This document shows positions 1-6,765 of a stretch of DNA of 10,313 nucleotides, piece by piece. The notes under the pieces were generated by a model. That model searched no databases. It had not been told where the DNA came from and was given only the letters and a program-made list of their open reading frames with translations. The translations under genes and the position numbers were made by a program. This DNA comes from Gammaproteobacteria bacterium (GTDB lineage: Bacteria > Pseudomonadota > Gammaproteobacteria > Methylococcales > Methylomonadaceae). The stretch is taken from contig JAJRWJ010000290.1 in the NCBI GenBank assembly GCA_024276805.1, positions 1 through 10,313 of the forward strand, in the 5' to 3' direction. Position 1 is the stretch's first letter, and every line of letters begins with the position of its first letter.

Positions 1-19
1 ATTAAACAGTGATCCTATC

Positions 20-48
20 ATATCGGATGCTTTAGAATGAACCGATAT
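20..48. promoter_or_regulatory. Inverted repeat upstream of the STAND regulator
   Basis: ATATCGG (20-26) and CCGATAT (42-48) form a perfect 7-bp inverted repeat with a 15-base spacer. It ends about a dozen bases before the start of the regulator gene. It could be an operator, for example for autoregulation, or a 5' UTR hairpin that affects translation. No clear -35/-10 pair is visible in the 59 bases available. A dyad of this size can arise by chance, so the call is tentative. Confidence 0.3.
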
Positions 49-59
49 TTACGAATAGC

Positions 60-3000
60 TTGATGGCATTGACGACTGAAAATCAGATGGACAAACCAAC
101 CCAAAAGATTGCCAAACTCATTGCTCCGAAAATTAGCGGGGTCCTGCACCGGAATCGATTGTTTGTGCGCCTGGATAAATGCCGTCAACATCCTGTCGTC
201 TGGGTGTCGGGTTCGGGGGGCGCAGGTAAAACCACATTGATTGCCAGCTATCTGGCTGGCAAAAACATTCCCTGCCTCTGGTATCAGGTCGATGAGGGTG
301 ACAGTGATCCGGCAACCTTCTTCTATTTCCTCAAGCTTGCCGTCAAGCGGATGGCACAGAAAAAACGTACCCGCCTGCCGGAATTTTCGCTGGAACATCT
401 TGCGGATATCGGCCCGATTACCCGGCTTTTCTTCCGAAAACTGTTCGACTTGCTGCCGCAGCCGTTAATCATAGTACTGGATAACTATCATACAGTACCC
501 GAAGATGCCCTGTTGCATGAGATTGTTGCATTTGCGGCCGGCGAAGTACCTGCAAATTGCAGCCTGATGCTGATCAGTCGGCACCAGCCACCATCGGTTT
601 TTGCCAGCCTGCAAATCAACGGGCAACTCAGCATTATCCATGCGGATGAACTGCGTTTGAACAGCGATGAGGCGCGCAGTCTGGCAAACCTTCGAATCGA
701 CCAGAGCATTGTCGACTCGAACATCGATCATTGGCAGCAATTGACCCAGGGCTGGACAGCCGGATTAGTGTTGTTGATTGAAAGCGCTCGTACCGGGGGC
801 AGCCTGACGGCGGTGCGCCCTGCGGGCGAAGATATAAAAGAGATTACCTTCAACTATTTCGGCCGGGAAATTTTTCGTCATCGGCGAAGGGAAATACAAA
901 AGTTTATGGTCACCAGCGCATATCTGCCGATAATGACCATTGCGGATACGCAAGCGCTGACCGACAATCCGGATGCCGGCAAAATACTCGCCGGTCTGGC
1001 CCGGAAGAATAATTTTACCTCTCTGCACCGGGACCGGAAAATTTTCTATCAATACCATCCCCTGTTCCGGGATTTTCTGCTGGAAACCGCCCGTGTCGAA
1101 TTCGGTGAACAGAAATGCCGGATGATACAACAAAAGGCTGCCAAAATTCTTGAAAAAGGGGATGATCCGGAACAAAGCGTCGGCTATTTTCTACAACTGG
1201 AGGATTGGCAGGGATTGCAGCGGGTGATCAAGACGATCGCCCAAGGGGTACTGGAGCAAGGCCGCAACCAGACTTTGCTGGCCTGGCTGGATAATTTACC
1301 CGACACGGTCATGGAAAACTTTCCCTGGCTGAAATATTGGCAGGGCATGGGCCTGCAGTTTATCGATTCGCAAACCGCTCTGACCGCGCTAGAATCGGCC
1401 TATTGGAACTTTAAGGCTTCGGGCGACTCTTCCGGTGCCTATCTTGCCTGGTCTGATGTAATCCAGACCCGTGCAATGGCGTATGGTGACTACACTGCTT
1501 CGCCAGCCTGGAGGAATGAGATCCAGAACTTGCGGCACCGTTTCCCGGAGTTTGAGTCCACAATTGTTGAGGCCCAGGTCACGATTGCAGCCTATCAGAC
1601 CAGTGCTCGGAACGATACCGATTCTCAAGTTACCGATAAATGGGAAGAACGCTTGCTGGGGTTGCTGAATACCGATCTACCCCTTAATCTGCGCTTTGAT
1701 ATCGGTATCAATTTACTGGGTAAAGTTGCAAATTTAGGCGGCGACCCTGGCAAAGCCTTGCTCGCGATCGATCTATTGAATCCCCTGTTGTCCCACACCG
1801 GGCTTTCACCTGCGATCATTTGTGTGTGGATCGCCGTAGAATACTTTTTTAGCTACTGGAATATCGAAAAAGATGAGGAATCTCTTACGAAATTCGACTA
1901 TGCGCTTGAGCTGACCACAGTAAACGAGATGCAAATCCTCAAATTCTATATTTTTCGTGGCCTGATTCAATTTCATCTGAGCAATGGGCATCAAGAGCTT
2001 GCCGGCAGTCTTCTCAATGAGCTGGCAAAGCGATTAAATCCCAAAATGGGGGCTATGACAACCCATTATCATTTATATTGTGCATGGCATGCCTGCCTGG
2101 AATATAACCCGGAAAAGGCGATGCAGCACGCACAAATCGCGCAACAACAGCTAGTCCTTGACCAGGCCAGCGGTTCTACAACGGCAGCGGTATTTTCGCA
2201 ACTTGCCTTGGCACACAGTTACGCATGCCAGGGCCAATACGGCAAGGCGTTACGCCACACCGCCCGAATGCGGCGAACCTTACCCCGTCAATTCAACCAA
2301 AAAGGTATTTTTTTGAGCTGGATGGCGAATGCCCAGTACGCCCTGGAAAGAAAACAACCCCGCCGTTGCCACGCTTTTCTGCGGCGCGCCCTGGCCCTTG
2401 GCCGCGAGCTGAGTTTTGTCCGCTTTCCTTTTTTCAATCCTGAATCGGTGGCCCAACTTTACGCCGAGGCATTACAGGCAGGCATCGAGATCAATTACGT
2501 CCAATCGCTGATTCGCGTGCGCCGTCTGGCAGCCCCCGACGATTCGCAAAAGCTGGACTGCTGGCCCTGGCCTTTGAAAATCTATTGTTTCGGATCGTTA
2601 GCGTTGGTTAAAGACGACGCGCCAGTTCAATTCGTACGCAAAGCCCCCAAAAAGCCATTGCAGTTGCTCAAAGCTCTGGTTGCTCTCGGGGGGCAGAAAG
2701 TCACCGAACAGCGCTTGATCGATCAGCTGTGGCCTGATGAAGACGGTGATAAAGCGCACAATGTCTATTCCACCACACTGAACCGCCTGCGTAAACTGAT
2801 AGGCAGCGAGTACATTACCCTGATGGAAGGATCTTTGAGCCTGGATCCCAGACATTGCTGGATCGATGTGTGGAATTTCCAGGGGTTGCTGAAAGCGGCG
2901 GAAGATGCCAAACAAAACGATGATTGGCAGGGCTTCGAGCAGCCTGCCCAAAATGCCTTGAACCTCTATCGGGACCATTTTCTGGCAGCCGAGGCGGATG

Positions 3001-3308
3001 CATCCTGGATGATCGCAATGCGGGAACGTCTGCGCCACCAATATCTCAAAACCACCTCAACGTTGGCCGATGGCTGGCAGGCCAGGGGGGATTGGAAGCA
3101 AGCCCTGAACTGTTACCAAAAAGGACTGGATGTGGAAAACCTCAGCGAGGAATTCTATCAGGGTCTGATGCACTGCTACCAGCAGCTTGGCTTGAAGGCC
3201 GAAGCACTGCAAAGCTATCAACGTTGCAAACGCATACTGTCCCTTTCTCTAGGTGTAGAACCCTCGACGCAGACCCAGAAACTTTATCACGCCATCGTCA
3301 ATGCCTAG
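60..3308 (+). CDS. MalT-like STAND ATPase transcriptional regulator with C-terminal SARP/BTAD domain
   Basis: This is a very large signal-responsive regulator of about 1080 residues. The N-terminal STAND NTPase has a clear Walker A (GSGGAGKT, residues 51-58) and a Walker B ending at Asp141 (LIIVLD). It is followed by MalT/NB-ARC-like winged-helix and helical regions, e.g. the YHPLFRDFL stretch typical of LuxR/MalT-type ATPases. Residues about 350-820 are helical and TPR-like. From about 839 there is an OmpR-type winged helix (KIYCFGSLAL, then LLKALVALGG and LIDQLWPD), and from about 940 a bacterial transcriptional activator domain (BTAD) with TPRs ending in GVEPSTQTQKLYHAI. MalT and its relatives usually end in a LuxR-type helix-turn-helix; here a SARP-like module takes that place. 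STAND proteins are known to bind ATP and oligomerise on inducer binding; the inducer here is unknown. The start is unclear: TTG at 60, ATG at 63 and ATG at 87 are in frame and none has a strong Shine-Dalgarno; ATG 63 is a good alternative. Confidence 0.9.
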   Translation: MMALTTENQMDKPTQKIAKLIAPKISGVLHRNRLFVRLDKCRQHPVVWVSGSGGAGKTTLIASYLAGKNIPCLWYQVDEGDSDPATFFYFLKLAVKRMAQKKRTRLPEFSLEHLADIGPITRLFFRKLFDLLPQPLIIVLDNYHTVPEDALLHEIVAFAAGEVPANCSLMLISRHQPPSVFASLQINGQLSIIHADELRLNSDEARSLANLRIDQSIVDSNIDHWQQLTQGWTAGLVLLIESARTGGSLTAVRPAGEDIKEITFNYFGREIFRHRRREIQKFMVTSAYLPIMTIADTQALTDNPDAGKILAGLARKNNFTSLHRDRKIFYQYHPLFRDFLLETARVEFGEQKCRMIQQKAAKILEKGDDPEQSVGYFLQLEDWQGLQRVIKTIAQGVLEQGRNQTLLAWLDNLPDTVMENFPWLKYWQGMGLQFIDSQTALTALESAYWNFKASGDSSGAYLAWSDVIQTRAMAYGDYTASPAWRNEIQNLRHRFPEFESTIVEAQVTIAAYQTSARNDTDSQVTDKWEERLLGLLNTDLPLNLRFDIGINLLGKVANLGGDPGKALLAIDLLNPLLSHTGLSPAIICVWIAVEYFFSYWNIEKDEESLTKFDYALELTTVNEMQILKFYIFRGLIQFHLSNGHQELAGSLLNELAKRLNPKMGAMTTHYHLYCAWHACLEYNPEKAMQHAQIAQQQLVLDQASGSTTAAVFSQLALAHSYACQGQYGKALRHTARMRRTLPRQFNQKGIFLSWMANAQYALERKQPRRCHAFLRRALALGRELSFVRFPFFNPESVAQLYAEALQAGIEINYVQSLIRVRRLAAPDDSQKLDCWPWPLKIYCFGSLALVKDDAPVQFVRKAPKKPLQLLKALVALGGQKVTEQRLIDQLWPDEDGDKAHNVYSTTLNRLRKLIGSEYITLMEGSLSLDPRHCWIDVWNFQGLLKAAEDAKQNDDWQGFEQPAQNALNLYRDHFLAAEADASWMIAMRERLRHQYLKTTSTLADGWQARGDWKQALNCYQKGLDVENLSEEFYQGLMHCYQQLGLKAEALQSYQRCKRILSLSLGVEPSTQTQKLYHAIVNA

Positions 3309-3318
3309 TATATAAGAT

Positions 3319-3332
3319 TACCTGATTAGGTA
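3319..3332. promoter_or_regulatory. Short dyad between regulator and MFS gene
   Basis: TACCT (3319-3323) and AGGTA (3328-3332) form a 5-bp perfect inverted repeat around GATT. The same stretch also reads as a direct repeat of GATTA at an 8-base step (3316 and 3324). It lies right after the regulator stop codon and about 100 bases before the MFS start. SARP-type proteins often bind short direct repeats, so this is a possible binding site, but it is too short to be convincing. Confidence 0.15.
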
Positions 3333-3433
3333 TGCGTATGACCCCCAGCTTTGTCGAAACCATTTAATTCTTGTCATCCCCATGCAAGTACAACAGCTAT
3401 TTTTCTCTAATGATATTCGCCACAATTACTTGC

Positions 3434-4762
3434 ATGAATTCAATCAAATATAGATCCTGTCGGCCACCAACAAAAAACAGGTGCCGCACAGGCAATAGAA
3501 TTTATGTTCTGGCCATCTTCTTCATGGTGGCCATTTTCAATACAACGGATGCCTTTCTGTTTGGGCTGCTGATGGAGCCGATCAAGCAGGATCTTGCCTT
3601 ATCCGATGCCTGGATGGGATTTCTCGCCGGTTTCATATTCTCCATTTCCAGTTCTTTGGCCGGGATTCCGGTGGCATATTGGGCGGATAGAGGCAGCCGG
3701 CGCTCGATTGTTGCCGGCGGGCTTTTTTTCTGGAGCTTGCTGACCATCGCCTGTGGAGCCGCACAAAGTACCTTGCAGATGACGCTGGCCCGAATGGGCG
3801 TCGGCATTACCCAGGCGACGGGGGGAGCACCATCACACGCCTTGCTGTCCGACTATTTTCCGCCACAACAACGGGGCATGGCTTTAGGAACCATGGCTGC
3901 AGGTGGAACTTTGGGAATATTTCTCGCCATGCTGATCGGTGCATGGATCGCCGAATACCATGGCTGGCGAATTGCCTTCCTGGTGGCTGGGCTGCCCGGC
4001 ATCATACTCGCCATAGTTGTTCGAACCACGATAACAGAGCCACCAAGAGGACAATATGATAGCGGGGAGACAAGTGACGATACCTTATCGGTGTGGACCA
4101 CTCTACGCTTTCTATTTGGACTCCGGAGTTACCGCCACATGGTCATCGCCGGCTCGCTGCAGTCCTTTGCCGGTATTGGCGCGGCAGTCTGGAGCACAGC
4201 TTTCCTGATGCGCGTCCATGATATGAGTATCGGTGTTGCGGGTACAACACTGGCATTCCTGGATACGGCTTTTGCAGCGCTCGGCATCATGTTGTGGGGG
4301 ATAGTCGCCGACCGTTTGGGACTGCGTGACAGCCGCTGGTATCAATGGATACCAGCACTGGGAACTCTGCTGTCACTGCCTTTTTATTTGCTGTTTCTGC
4401 TGCTGCCCGGTACTGATGCGGCGATTGTCTTTTTAGCCCCCTCGGCGCTGTTTTTCGCGGCGTGGATTGCACCCAGCCACGCACTGGCGCAATCCTTGGC
4501 CAAACAGCGGATGCGCGCCATGTCTTCCGCGGCTATGTTGCTGCTGCAGAGTCTGATTGGCATGGGGTTGGGTCCGTTGGCCGTTGGCCTGCTCAACGAT
4601 TTACTCAGCCCCCTACTTGGCGATGAAGCCATTCGCTACTCCCTGGTGATCATTACCCTGGTATCGCTGTGGGGTGCCATGCATAATCTTATTTCCGCAC
4701 GTACCCTTCGCCAGGATCTTAATCACCAGGCAAAAATCAAAAAATTATCCACAAACCAATAG
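3434..4762 (+). CDS. Major facilitator superfamily transporter, Spinster-like
   Basis: This is an inner-membrane secondary carrier of about 442 residues with roughly twelve hydrophobic segments. The first begins near residue 22 (YVLAIFFMVAIFNTTDAFLFG). The MFS motif A is clear in the loop after TM2 (GIPVAYWADRGSRR, residues 77-90), and a degenerate second copy (GIVADRLGLRDSR) opens the C-terminal half. The sequence style matches the Spinster/ACS-like MFS group often annotated only as MFS transporter; the substrate cannot be read from sequence. The open frame extends upstream to a TTG at 3371 and also contains an ATG at 3410. I prefer ATG 3434 because it leaves a short basic cytoplasmic tail before TM1, but no candidate has a good ribosome binding site. 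It follows the STAND regulator by about 125 bases on the same strand, so regulation by that protein is plausible but unproven. A REP-like stem-loop starts at the base after its stop codon. Confidence 0.88.
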   Translation: MNSIKYRSCRPPTKNRCRTGNRIYVLAIFFMVAIFNTTDAFLFGLLMEPIKQDLALSDAWMGFLAGFIFSISSSLAGIPVAYWADRGSRRSIVAGGLFFWSLLTIACGAAQSTLQMTLARMGVGITQATGGAPSHALLSDYFPPQQRGMALGTMAAGGTLGIFLAMLIGAWIAEYHGWRIAFLVAGLPGIILAIVVRTTITEPPRGQYDSGETSDDTLSVWTTLRFLFGLRSYRHMVIAGSLQSFAGIGAAVWSTAFLMRVHDMSIGVAGTTLAFLDTAFAALGIMLWGIVADRLGLRDSRWYQWIPALGTLLSLPFYLLFLLLPGTDAAIVFLAPSALFFAAWIAPSHALAQSLAKQRMRAMSSAAMLLLQSLIGMGLGPLAVGLLNDLLSPLLGDEAIRYSLVIITLVSLWGAMHNLISARTLRQDLNHQAKIKKLSTNQ

Positions 4763-4840
4763 AATGTAGGTCGGCGCAACGGGACGAAGCCCAACATTAG
4801 TTTGTCGGACGTCGAAAGCTCAACGCTGACCTGTACAACA
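4763..4840. repeat. Paired REP-like palindromic element downstream of the MFS gene
   Basis: The element starts directly after the MFS stop codon. TGTA+GGTCGGCG (4765-4776) pairs with CGCTGACC+TGTACA (4824-4837). This gives a 12-bp stem with one G-U wobble and a 2-base bulge (4832-4833). Shorter internal dyads lie in the loop, including GGG/CCC at 4781-4792 and TCG/CGA at 4805-4815. The first half read on the minus strand (ATGTTGGGCTTCGT, then GACCTACATT) resembles a dispersed palindromic repeat I remember from many environmental proteobacteria; that is recall, not a search. Such elements can stabilise or end the upstream transcript. Confidence 0.5.
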
Positions 4841-4964
4841 TTTCAGCTTTTCTACTATAAATCCTCAATCTGTGACCTATCTGTAACTGCTGATCGTTTA
4901 TTCTGTCTGTAAGCCTAAGCCACAACCTTAACGCAAGGCCAAACTTTTTCGTGGAGTCGTTGAA

Positions 4965-5141
4965 ATGGATAGCTATATCATTCGTATATACCGTCGGGAC
5001 AACAAGAATCAACCGCTTGCCGGAACCATCGAATCCATTGGGAATGATCTAAAGGCATTAGAAAGCAGTCCGTTCAATGACTCTGAAAAGCTTTGGACAC
5101 TCTTGTCGAGGCCTGATAAACCTGTCAAGTCAGACCATTAA
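4965..5141 (+). CDS. Small conserved-looking hypothetical protein (58 aa)
   Basis: The ATG at 4965 opens a 59-codon frame ending in TAA at 5139-5141. GTGGAG (4951-4956) lies 8 bases upstream as a good Shine-Dalgarno. The protein starts MDSYIIRIYRRD, a likely beta strand ending in a basic patch, and continues with PLAGTIESIGNDLKALESSPFNDSEKLWTLLS, a likely second strand and a helix. It is soluble, with no signal peptide, membrane segment or cysteine. The layout recalls a group of tiny proteobacterial proteins beginning YIVRIYRR and ending in an LW-containing helix, whose function is unknown to me. It sits alone, about 200 bases after the MFS stop and about 190 bases before the reductase. It is a likely real gene on the strength of ribosome binding site, codon pattern and protein-like composition; I assign no function. 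Confidence 0.6.
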   Translation: MDSYIIRIYRRDNKNQPLAGTIESIGNDLKALESSPFNDSEKLWTLLSRPDKPVKSDH

Positions 5142-5171
5142 ACAAATCAAGACTGATCTGGCATAACGGAT

Positions 5172-5194
5172 TGATTACTGAAATAAACTAATCA
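5172..5194. promoter_or_regulatory. Inverted repeat TGATTA-N11-TAATCA in the redox leader
   Basis: TGATTA (5172-5177) and TAATCA (5189-5194) form a perfect 6-bp dyad with an 11-base spacer, about 135 bases upstream of the reductase start. Half-site size and AT-richness fit a dimeric regulator site, but the spacing does not match the FNR/DNR consensus (TTGAT-N4-ATCAA). It may also be chance. Confidence 0.25.
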
Positions 5195-5235
5195 GCTTAT
5201 CTTGGCTGGAGAGTTTGAGTTTATTGTCATTTTGG

Positions 5236-5253
5236 CCAGTGCTGCAGCAGTGG
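5236..5253. promoter_or_regulatory. Near-perfect 18-bp palindrome in the redox leader
   Basis: CCAGTGCTGCAGCAGTGG is symmetric at 8 of 9 base pairs: the core TGCTGCAGCA (5240-5249) is a perfect palindrome and the outer CCA/TGG also match, with only the G/G pair at 5239/5250 breaking symmetry. A compact palindrome without spacer fits a protein operator better than an RNA hairpin. It lies about 75 bases upstream of the reductase start. Confidence 0.35.
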
Positions 5254-5263
5254 GAGAACTTTC

Positions 5264-5292
5264 TATAAACACCTCATGGAAGGGTGTTTGTA
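5264..5292 (+). promoter_or_regulatory. 10-bp stem-loop or operator upstream of the reductase gene
   Basis: TATAAACACC (5264-5273) pairs with GGTGTTTGTA (5283-5292) over ten pairs with one G-U wobble and a 9-base loop. The left arm includes CTATAAA, which could serve as a -10 element; if so the dyad would cover the promoter like an operator. If transcription starts further upstream, it is instead a 5' UTR hairpin ending about 37 bases before the reductase ATG. No U-run follows, so it is not a standard terminator. Confidence 0.4.
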
Positions 5293-5329
5293 GATGCCAA
5301 TTAATTATTACATTCAGAGGTGAAACCTG

Positions 5330-6697
5330 ATGATCTTTGGATTTATACGCAATCAGAAGCATAAAAAAACCATTTCCTGGGCCCATGAGATTTTCATACA
5401 TCTGCCCCCTGAAACTATCCCTGCAGATGCAAAAACCTTTTACACACACCGACTTGCAGATACCAGTGGATTTGACAGGCAAGATGGATCCAAGCGTCTT
5501 TTTACATCTCTTGGTCATGACCATCATTCCCCGCAGTCTGATGCTACAGTGTCTATACAAAAACACCCTGATGAACAACACCTTAACCACCATCACCCAT
5601 CTGACCAGCTGCTCCACTCTCATTTAATCCGGAATAATCGACATCTGCAAAAATGGCCCTCCCCTTTCGCTGAGCTTACCGTAACCGAAGTGATCAACGA
5701 GGCCGAAAACGTCAAGACAATTTGTCTGGCAGGCTGGCAAGCTTTTTCATTCCATTATGCTCCAGGACAATTTATAACCCTGCTGGCAACCATCAATGGC
5801 CAGTCAGTCCAACGTTCCTACAGCATCGCCTCCAGCCCATCGCGACCCCATGGTTTAGAAATAACCGTCAAACGGATACCCGGTGGCCTGGTATCCAATT
5901 GGCTGTGTGATCACATCAAAGTCGGCGATACACTGAAAGTCAAGGCCCCTTCCGGTCGCTTCAGCTGTTTCAACTTCCCCGCTCGGAAACTGTTGTTCCT
6001 GGCTGCGGGAAGCGGCATCGTCCCCATCATGTCGATGCTGCGCTGGATCGTCGATACCCATGCCAAAGTGGATGTACAACTGATACTGTCCTGTAAAATA
6101 CCGGCCGATATCATTTATAGGGAAGAGCTCAAGTTTATAGCAACACGACATGCAAACATCGATGTGCTGATAACCTTTACCGGTACTCCCCGCAACGATC
6201 ATGACTGGTCAGGCCATACAGGCCGCATCGATGCCAAAATATTGTCTGAAACAGTAAAAGACCTGACAGAACGGCAAGTGTTTCTTTGCGGTCCTGAGCA
6301 ATTTATGCAATCAGCAGCTGAAATATTGATTCGACAGGGCGCTGAGGCAATGAATATCCATCATGAAAGCTTTATTACCAAAATGCCGCCGGTAACAGAC
6401 CACAAAGCCGTTGCAGCAATCAAAAACAATCAAGGTAAATATCGTGTGCAGTTTGTAAAATCCGGACTGAGCGTGCGCAGTGATGAAAAAACCAGCCTGC
6501 TGGATCTGGCCGCGGCGCACGACATCCGCATCGACAGCGATTGCCGTACTGGCAGCTGTGGCGAATGCATGATTCGATGCCTGTGGGGCAAAGTCGATAT
6601 GTCTGAGGAAGCTGAAATCGACCCGCGGGATAAACAGGCCGGCTGGATTTACAGTTGCTGCGCCTATCCGAGGTCCGACCTGGTGCTTGATGTGTAA
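5330..6697 (+). CDS. Flavin/NAD(P)H oxidoreductase with C-terminal [2Fe-2S] ferredoxin domain and His-rich N-terminal extension
   Basis: This is a 455-residue soluble electron-transfer protein. The start is secure: AGAGGTGA (5316-5323) stands 6 bases before ATG 5330. Residues about 112-215 form the FAD domain with the flavin-binding motif R162-S-Y-S165. Residues about 218-345 form the NAD(P)H domain, with GSGIVP (227-232) and the CGPEQFM motif at 320-326. Residues about 370-455 form a plant-type ferredoxin domain with Cys405, Cys410, Cys413 and Cys443 in the canonical CX4CX2CX29C spacing. The order FAD-NAD-[2Fe-2S] is that of Hcr-type and related hybrid reductases, which move electrons from NAD(P)H through flavin and the cluster to a partner protein. 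The unusual part is residues 1-110: a basic start followed by a region with eleven histidines between 63 and 105 (HDHH and HHH included), which I do not recognise. The next gene follows after 68 bases and is the likely electron acceptor, by inference from context. Confidence 0.93.
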   Translation: MIFGFIRNQKHKKTISWAHEIFIHLPPETIPADAKTFYTHRLADTSGFDRQDGSKRLFTSLGHDHHSPQSDATVSIQKHPDEQHLNHHHPSDQLLHSHLIRNNRHLQKWPSPFAELTVTEVINEAENVKTICLAGWQAFSFHYAPGQFITLLATINGQSVQRSYSIASSPSRPHGLEITVKRIPGGLVSNWLCDHIKVGDTLKVKAPSGRFSCFNFPARKLLFLAAGSGIVPIMSMLRWIVDTHAKVDVQLILSCKIPADIIYREELKFIATRHANIDVLITFTGTPRNDHDWSGHTGRIDAKILSETVKDLTERQVFLCGPEQFMQSAAEILIRQGAEAMNIHHESFITKMPPVTDHKAVAAIKNNQGKYRVQFVKSGLSVRSDEKTSLLDLAAAHDIRIDSDCRTGSCGECMIRCLWGKVDMSEEAEIDPRDKQAGWIYSCCAYPRSDLVLDV

Positions 6698-6765
6698 TTG
6701 CAGTTCACTCCAGCCAATCCGTCATATCCCATAAAAAATGGATTTGTTAATACCGAGGTTTGCAT

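Noticed and set aside
2598..3041. 147-codon open frame on the minus strand
   Set aside because: Antisense to the winged-helix/BTAD part of the STAND regulator; no domain features.
4797..5012. 71-codon minus-strand frame
   Set aside because: Overlaps the REP-like element and the small gene at 4965 on the other strand; no ribosome binding site or family features.
5159..5174. Possible sigma-54 promoter (TGGCATAACGGATTGA)
   Set aside because: The GG half is present but the required GC at -12 is missing at the correct 10-base spacing.
5192..5623. 143-codon open frame on the minus strand
   Set aside because: Antisense to the reductase leader and N-terminus; composition is not protein-like and the plus-strand start has a strong ribosome binding site.
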